Positions 5,738 to 9,093 of a DNA stretch of 9,093 bases are shown one piece after another. The position numbers and the translations under genes are program-made. Origin of the DNA: Ktedonobacterales bacterium (GTDB lineage Bacteria > Chloroflexota > Ktedonobacteria > Ktedonobacterales > JADMIN01). The notes under the pieces were generated by a model that did not search any database, was not told the origin of the DNA, and worked only from the letters and a program-made list of their open reading frames with translations. Within the stretch, counting starts at the first letter, position 1. Each line of letters opens with the position of its first letter. Where the stretch lies: the NCBI GenBank assembly GCA_025928125.1, contig JAICKD010000084.1, positions 1 to 9,093 on the forward strand, written 5' to 3'.

Positions 5738-8272
5738 TTATGGGCGGGCCAATCCAACGTTTTGCCCGGCGATATAGGCACGGACGCGGTCGCTATAGAG
5801 GCGCAGCATCTGGCTGACGCGCGCGTTGATCGTGCCTTCCAGGTAGCGGTTGTCGCGGTCGGGTCTGCCTGCGGGGATGCCAGTGAGCAGCTCGATACCC
5901 TCGTCCACCGAGCCGATGGCGTAGATATGGAACCTTCCCGCCTTGACGGCGGCCACGATCTCCTCGCGCAGCATCAGATTGCGAATGTTGGCCCGCGGAA
6001 TCAGCACCCCCTGATGGCCGTCCAGTCCGCGTATCTCGCAGAGCCGATAGAACGACTCAACCTTGGCCGTCACCGCGCCGACCGCCTGAATCTCGCCGCG
6101 CTGATTGACGGAGCCGGTAACGGCAAGCGACTGGCGGATTGGGACACCCGAAAGGCTGGAGAGCAGCGTGTAGAGTTCCGCCGAGGAGGCGCTATCCCCA
6201 TCGATTGGCTCATAGTTCTGCTCGAAGCAGATGCTCGCGGAGAGGCTCAGCGGGAAGTCTTGGGCGAATCGTCCGGCGAGAAAACCGCTGAGGATGAGGA
6301 CACCCTTGCTATGGCTTGGCCCGCTCATCGCCGTCTCGCGCTCGATGTCGGTGACGCCCGCCACGCCCGGTGAGGTGCGCGCGGTAATGCGCATCGGCAC
6401 GCCATAGAAGTGGTCGGTGGAGATGCGCACGGAAAGCCCGTTGACCTGCCCTATCACCTCGCCAGATGTCTCGATGACAAGTTGCCCTTCGTCGATCAGC
6501 TCGTTGTACTTATCTTCAGAGAGACTCGTCCGCCGCTCGCGTGCGGCAATCGCACGACTGACATGCGCCGCCGATGTCGTCTCGGCCTTCTCCTTCTTCG
6601 CCCAGTAGCATGCCTCCAGTGTCAGATCGCGCAGGCTGCCAAACTCGGTCGAGAGGCGCTCCTGGTCCTCCGCCCAGCGGCTCCCTTCCTCGATCAGCGT
6701 TGCTACGGCGTCCGCCGCCAGTGGCGGCCCGCCACTGGTGCGCGCGACATTGGCGCTGAAGCGGGCGTATGCCTGTTCGGCGTCTGGCGTCCGCTGCATC
6801 TCATCGGCGAAGTCCGCCCGCACCTTGAAGAGCAGCCGGAATTCCGGATCCTGTTCCATCAGCGGCCGATAGGTGGAGAGATCCCCGATGAGGATAGCCT
6901 TCACATTCGCGGGAATCGGCTCCGGTCGGAGGGTCGCGCCGGGTGGGTTGCCCTGCGGCTCACCGCCGCTATCCATGCCAATCATGCCGAAGCGCAGCAC
7001 TCGCTTGAGCGTATCCCAGGCATGTGGGGTGGTGATGAGGTCATGGGCCTGCACGATCAGAAAGCCGCCGTTCGCCCGATGCAGAGCGCCCGCGCGAATC
7101 ATCATGTGGTCGGTGAACGGCAGGCCGCGTTTGGTGCCAGACTCAATGCGCCCGAGCAAATTGGTGCGCGTCGGGTTCATCTCGATGACAATTGGCGCGT
7201 CATCCTCGGGCTTGTGCGAGACCAGCACATTGACCCGGTAGCGCCGGAGGAGCGCGGGCAGACTCACCCGGCCCTCGCTGCCATCCATGCCCTGGTCTTC
7301 CTCGTCGCCCTCCGCGTCGCTGGCGGACCCAGCATCGTCGACGTCGCCGCGCAGCACATCGGCATGCGCGACCATGTCGCCAGCCAGCTGCCGCAGAAAG
7401 TCGACCGCGTCGGCGGAGATGGCGTATTGCTCCACTAGCGGCTCGATCCCCTGAGTCAGCGCCTCCTCAGCGGTCGCGGTGTTTAGCACGCGGATTCGAG
7501 CGGCCATCTCATCTTCAAGAGCAGTGATCTCTGGCAGGTTACGCTTGAGCAGCGTCTCCGCCTGTTCATGTCGCGCGCGCAACTGATTACGCTCGGCTGT
7601 TGGCAGTGCGTCAATCTCCTCACGCGAGAGGATCAGTGGCTCATCATCAAGCTCGGACTCATCATTGCCTCCGACACCAGATGGCGCCACATTTTGCGGA
7701 CCGATGGATGAGCGGAGGGGCAGAATCGCAATACCCAGTTCGGTCGCTCGGACCAGAAAGCCGAGCGCGCGTATCTGTTCGCGCAGCGCGCTCCATAGCG
7801 CGGTGTGATCTGGCTCGATATCGCTCAGCAGTTCCTTGCGTTGGGTGGCATAGGCGTCGCTGGAAAATGCCTGCCGCAACTCGCGCCGCGCGGTCTGGAC
7901 GAAGGTGGCGACATCATGAGCGAACGGGCGGCCCATGCCTGGTGGCAATGCCACGGCGTGCGGCTCCTCTGGCTGGTCGAAGCGATAGACATAGCACCAG
8001 TCTTTCGCGGCGGGACGACTTTTGGCAATCGCTTCGACGGCGGTGGCCACAGCAATGCGCCGTCCCGTGCCGGGGTCGCCATTGACGAACAAGTTATACC
8101 GGCTGTCGTTCATCTCCAGCGCGAAATCTATCGACTCCTGCGCGCGCTCCTGGCCAACCATGCCCGTGGGAGCGGGTAACTCAGTGGTCGTAGCAAATCC
8201 GAGACCGGCGGGATCGGTTTGCCGTCGCAGCGCAGCAGGCGCTAACTCCAGTGGCTGACGTCCATCCTCCAT
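5738..8272 (-). CDS. Lon-like ATP-dependent serine protease (AAA_32/Lon_C type)
   Basis: This 844-residue protein belongs to the Lon-like proteases that have an AAA_32 region instead of the substrate-binding N domain of classical LonA. It is probably a cytosolic quality-control protease. The P loop is NGDPGTGRR (64-72), with Arg71 where Walker A normally has Lys, as I recall for this family. A helical segment (about 120-340) carries an acidic low-complexity stretch at about 309-334. The ATPase region continues with GALHRANGGFLIVQAHDL (395-412) and LIGDLSTYRPL. The C-terminal protease domain shows SGPSHSKGVLILSG, then GDSASSAE with catalytic Ser694 and GAVTAK with catalytic Lys737, so the dyad is intact. 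GAGGAG (minus strand, 8278-8283) lies 5 bases before the ATG and fixes the start. It is convergent with the response regulator and divergent from the T-box transcript, so it is probably monocistronic. No promoter or intrinsic terminator was clear. Confidence 0.95.
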   Translation of the reverse strand: MEDGRQPLELAPAALRRQTDPAGLGFATTTELPAPTGMVGQERAQESIDFALEMNDSRYNLFVNGDPGTGRRIAVATAVEAIAKSRPAAKDWCYVYRFDQPEEPHAVALPPGMGRPFAHDVATFVQTARRELRQAFSSDAYATQRKELLSDIEPDHTALWSALREQIRALGFLVRATELGIAILPLRSSIGPQNVAPSGVGGNDESELDDEPLILSREEIDALPTAERNQLRARHEQAETLLKRNLPEITALEDEMAARIRVLNTATAEEALTQGIEPLVEQYAISADAVDFLRQLAGDMVAHADVLRGDVDDAGSASDAEGDEEDQGMDGSEGRVSLPALLRRYRVNVLVSHKPEDDAPIVIEMNPTRTNLLGRIESGTKRGLPFTDHMMIRAGALHRANGGFLIVQAHDLITTPHAWDTLKRVLRFGMIGMDSGGEPQGNPPGATLRPEPIPANVKAILIGDLSTYRPLMEQDPEFRLLFKVRADFADEMQRTPDAEQAYARFSANVARTSGGPPLAADAVATLIEEGSRWAEDQERLSTEFGSLRDLTLEACYWAKKEKAETTSAAHVSRAIAARERRTSLSEDKYNELIDEGQLVIETSGEVIGQVNGLSVRISTDHFYGVPMRITARTSPGVAGVTDIERETAMSGPSHSKGVLILSGFLAGRFAQDFPLSLSASICFEQNYEPIDGDSASSAELYTLLSSLSGVPIRQSLAVTGSVNQRGEIQAVGAVTAKVESFYRLCEIRGLDGHQGVLIPRANIRNLMLREEIVAAVKAGRFHIYAIGSVDEGIELLTGIPAGRPDRDNRYLEGTINARVSQMLRLYSDRVRAYIAGQNVGLARP

Positions 8273-8391
8273 GTTTGCTCCTCAAACGCGCTCCATACAC
8301 CCACTTAGGAAGATAGCATGCTTGCTGTGGGATAATTGCGGTAATGGCAAGTGATAAGCAGTGTAGCATGTGAAGCGACTGTTGCACAGGC

Positions 8392-8420
8392 TTTACAGCG
8401 GGTCTGCCGCGTGATATGCT
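8392..8420 (+). promoter_or_regulatory. Promoter of the T-box transcript
   Basis: TTTACA (8392-8397) matches five of six -35 positions. After the ideal 17-base spacer comes TATGCT (8415-8420), matching four of six -10 positions. Transcription would start near 8427, about 20 bases before the base of T-box stem I, which is the normal arrangement for such leaders. Confidence 0.65.
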
Positions 8421-8448
8421 GAATGCGGTACGAATAGTTATGGCGTAG

Positions 8449-8712
8449 AGCGGGACGAGTAGCAGGCGTCTTCCGACAGCGACAGATGGCCACCGGCTGA
8501 GAGCCATCTCCGGCACAGATGACTGCGAATACCACCCGCTAGCCCGACACCGACCCGCCTTCACTGGCGGCAGGCTGTCGCGGAGGGCATCCGTTATCGG
8601 CCAGGAATGAAGCACGCGACGAGCAGGTGATAGCATTCGTCGCGTGAAATGTGGGTGGAACCACGGAAGGCATGTTGCCCTTTCGTCCCAGGCGGGATGA
8701 AAGGGTTTTTTT
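8449..8712 (+). promoter_or_regulatory. T-box leader, probably responding to tRNA-Thr (specifier ACC)
   Basis: This leader reads the charging state of a tRNA and switches between termination and readthrough. The base of stem I pairs AGCGGG (8449-8454) with CCCGCT (8535-8540). The next helix, GCAG (8462-8465) with CTGC (8523-8526), encloses a specifier loop with the loop-E pair AGUA (8458-8461) and GAA (8527-8529). The distal arm AGATGGC/GCCATCT (8484-8490, 8503-8509) carries a GNUG loop motif at 8496-8499. Stem III is a perfect 10-bp helix (8613-8622 with 8637-8646). The T-box sequence GTGGGTGGAACCACGG (8651-8666) has the UGGAACC bulge at 8656-8662. The antiterminator pairs 8653-8655 with 8687-8689 and 8663-8670 with 8679-8686. 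UGGA needs a tRNA ending UCCA, so discriminator base U73. With ACC (8531-8533) followed by a purine, this favours tRNA-Thr over the alternative reading UAC (Tyr, usually A73). Confidence 0.92.
8678..8712 (+). terminator. T-box regulated intrinsic terminator
   Basis: CCCTTTCGTCCC (8678-8689) pairs with GGGATGAAAGGG (8694-8705), 12 bp with one G-U pair and a four-base loop, and is followed by seven T residues (8706-8712). The 5' arm is the same segment that pairs with the T-box sequence in the antiterminator, so the two structures are mutually exclusive. Uncharged tRNA bound at the UGGA bulge would favour readthrough. Confidence 0.93.
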
Positions 8713-8937
8713 GTGGCCTTTTGCGGTGCGGGCGGTCCGTTGTCCGTCCACCGCACGTGAACACATCAGAGAAGACGAGAACCATGCGCGCTGTATGTCA
8801 TCTGTCTCAAGAGGTTATCGGGATCCGTCGGCAACCAGCCGACGGTGTGACCGCGGCTGTCTCAGGTCGCGCGGCGTCTGGCCGTGGCGGCACAACCGGT
8901 CATGTCACAACGATTCCGATGCTGAGGAGGTCTTCCG
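8713..8937 (+). other. 225-nt leader between the T-box terminator and the next gene
   Basis: No convincing gene is seen here. Two local hairpins are possible: TGCGGTG (8722-8728, beginning within this stretch) with CACCGCA (8749-8755), and CCGTCGG (8825-8831) with CCGACGG (8839-8845), a perfect 7-bp stem around a 7-base loop. A 66-codon frame from the ATG at 8784 to 8984 lacks a good ribosome binding site and overlaps the next gene, so it is not called. The leader ends with GAGGAGG (8924-8930), the ribosome binding site of the gene at 8938. Confidence 0.5.
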
Positions 8938-9093
8938 ATGATGGTGTACAGATTCTGCGTTTCGTCAGACGCGCAAAGCGATGACCCCTACGCGGATTTC
9001 GAGAATAGTCTGATCTATGCCGCGTACCTGCGGGAACGCGATCCCGAGGCTGCGGCGCAGTTAGTTGATAGGATGCTGCCCGCGATGGTGGAG
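8938..9093 (+). CDS. Unrecognised protein, N-terminal 52 residues (runs off the window)
   Basis: The frame is open from ATG 8938 to the end of the window, and its 3' end is missing. GAGGAGG at 8924-8930 is 7 bases upstream, an ideal ribosome binding site. An in-frame TGA at 8923-8925 rules out an earlier start; the ATG at 8941 is the only near alternative. The visible part begins MMVYRFCVSS, continues with an acidic stretch (SDDPYADFEN), and then appears largely helical (AAYLRERDPEAAAQLV). There is no signal peptide or membrane segment. I do not recognise a family: it does not look like the start of threonyl-tRNA synthetase, homoserine dehydrogenase, homoserine kinase or threonine synthase. 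It lies on the T-box transcript, so it should be induced when the cognate tRNA is uncharged. It may be the first gene of an operon whose aminoacylation or biosynthesis gene lies further downstream. Confidence 0.7.
   Translation, partial: MMVYRFCVSSDAQSDDPYADFENSLIYAAYLRERDPEAAAQLVDRMLPAMVE

Noticed and set aside
6410..7438. 342-codon open frame on the plus strand
   Set aside because: It lies wholly antisense to the Lon-like protease, whose homology is continuous, and its translation has no recognisable motif. Long antisense frames are common in GC-rich genes.
8315..8322. AGCATGCT palindrome upstream of the protease gene
   Set aside because: It is only 8 bp, with no second copy or symmetric flanks, so it cannot be told from chance.
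8530..8532. UAC (Tyr) as the T-box specifier
   Set aside because: UAC would be followed by C rather than the usual purine, and bacterial tRNA-Tyr normally has A73, which does not pair with the UGGA bulge. ACC one base later fits both criteria.
8181..8756. 191-codon open frame on the minus strand
   Set aside because: It runs antisense across the T-box leader, its terminator and the start of the protease gene. The RNA structure explains this sequence better.
8800..8860. SAM-riboswitch-like GGCAACC followed by GGTG
   Set aside because: The motif sits inside a simple perfect hairpin (8825-8845), and the other conserved helices and pseudoknot partner of S-box or SAM-IV RNAs could not be found.
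8784..8984. 66-codon frame after the T-box, a possible leader peptide or gene
   Set aside because: It has no clear ribosome binding site and overlaps the gene at 8938, which has an ideal one. Kept only as a possibility within the leader finding.

Overview
The window is a stretch of GC-rich bacterial chromosome (about 58-60% G+C by eye) that looks like Chloroflexota, most likely a Ktedonobacteria-type lineage. The inference rests on three things: a cytosolic MEDS-PAS histidine kinase paired with a lone receiver protein, small secreted proteins that are lineage-specific in style, and a T-box leader with a transcriptional terminator. No taxonomic marker such as rRNA is present, so the assignment is tentative. 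There is no sign of a phage, insertion sequence, CRISPR array or tRNA gene.

Layout. (1) 2-1120, plus strand: the C-terminal two thirds of CTP synthase (pyrG), closed by a strong intrinsic terminator at 1136-1174. (2) 1192-2968, minus strand: two adjacent paralogous genes for small exported or membrane-anchored proteins with four conserved cysteines. Each has its own ribosome binding site. A good sigma-70-type promoter and a start-site hairpin precede the left copy, and a 12-bp inverted repeat follows the right copy. (3) 3381-5686, plus strand: a two-gene operon of a MEDS-PAS-HisKA-HATPase sensor kinase and a single-domain response regulator, joined by an ATGA overlap. (4) 5738-8272, minus strand: a large Lon-like protease with an AAA_32-type ATPase region, an arginine-type degenerate P-loop and an intact Ser-Lys dyad. 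(5) 8392-9093, plus strand: a promoter, a complete T-box leader (stem I, specifier loop, stem III, antiterminator, terminator), a further 225-nt leader and the first 52 codons of an unrecognised gene that runs off the window.

How they may work together. pyrG is a housekeeping gene that happens to adjoin this region. The kinase and its receiver form a phosphorelay whose output is not encoded here, because the receiver has no DNA-binding domain. The divergently placed secreted pair is a possible but unproven target. The T-box would make expression of the last gene depend on uncharged tRNA. The specifier (best read as ACC) and the UGGA bulge point to tRNA-Thr, yet the first gene downstream is not recognisable as threonyl-tRNA synthetase or a threonine-biosynthesis enzyme. 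The T-box and its unknown target, together with the four-cysteine secreted family, are the parts most worth following up.
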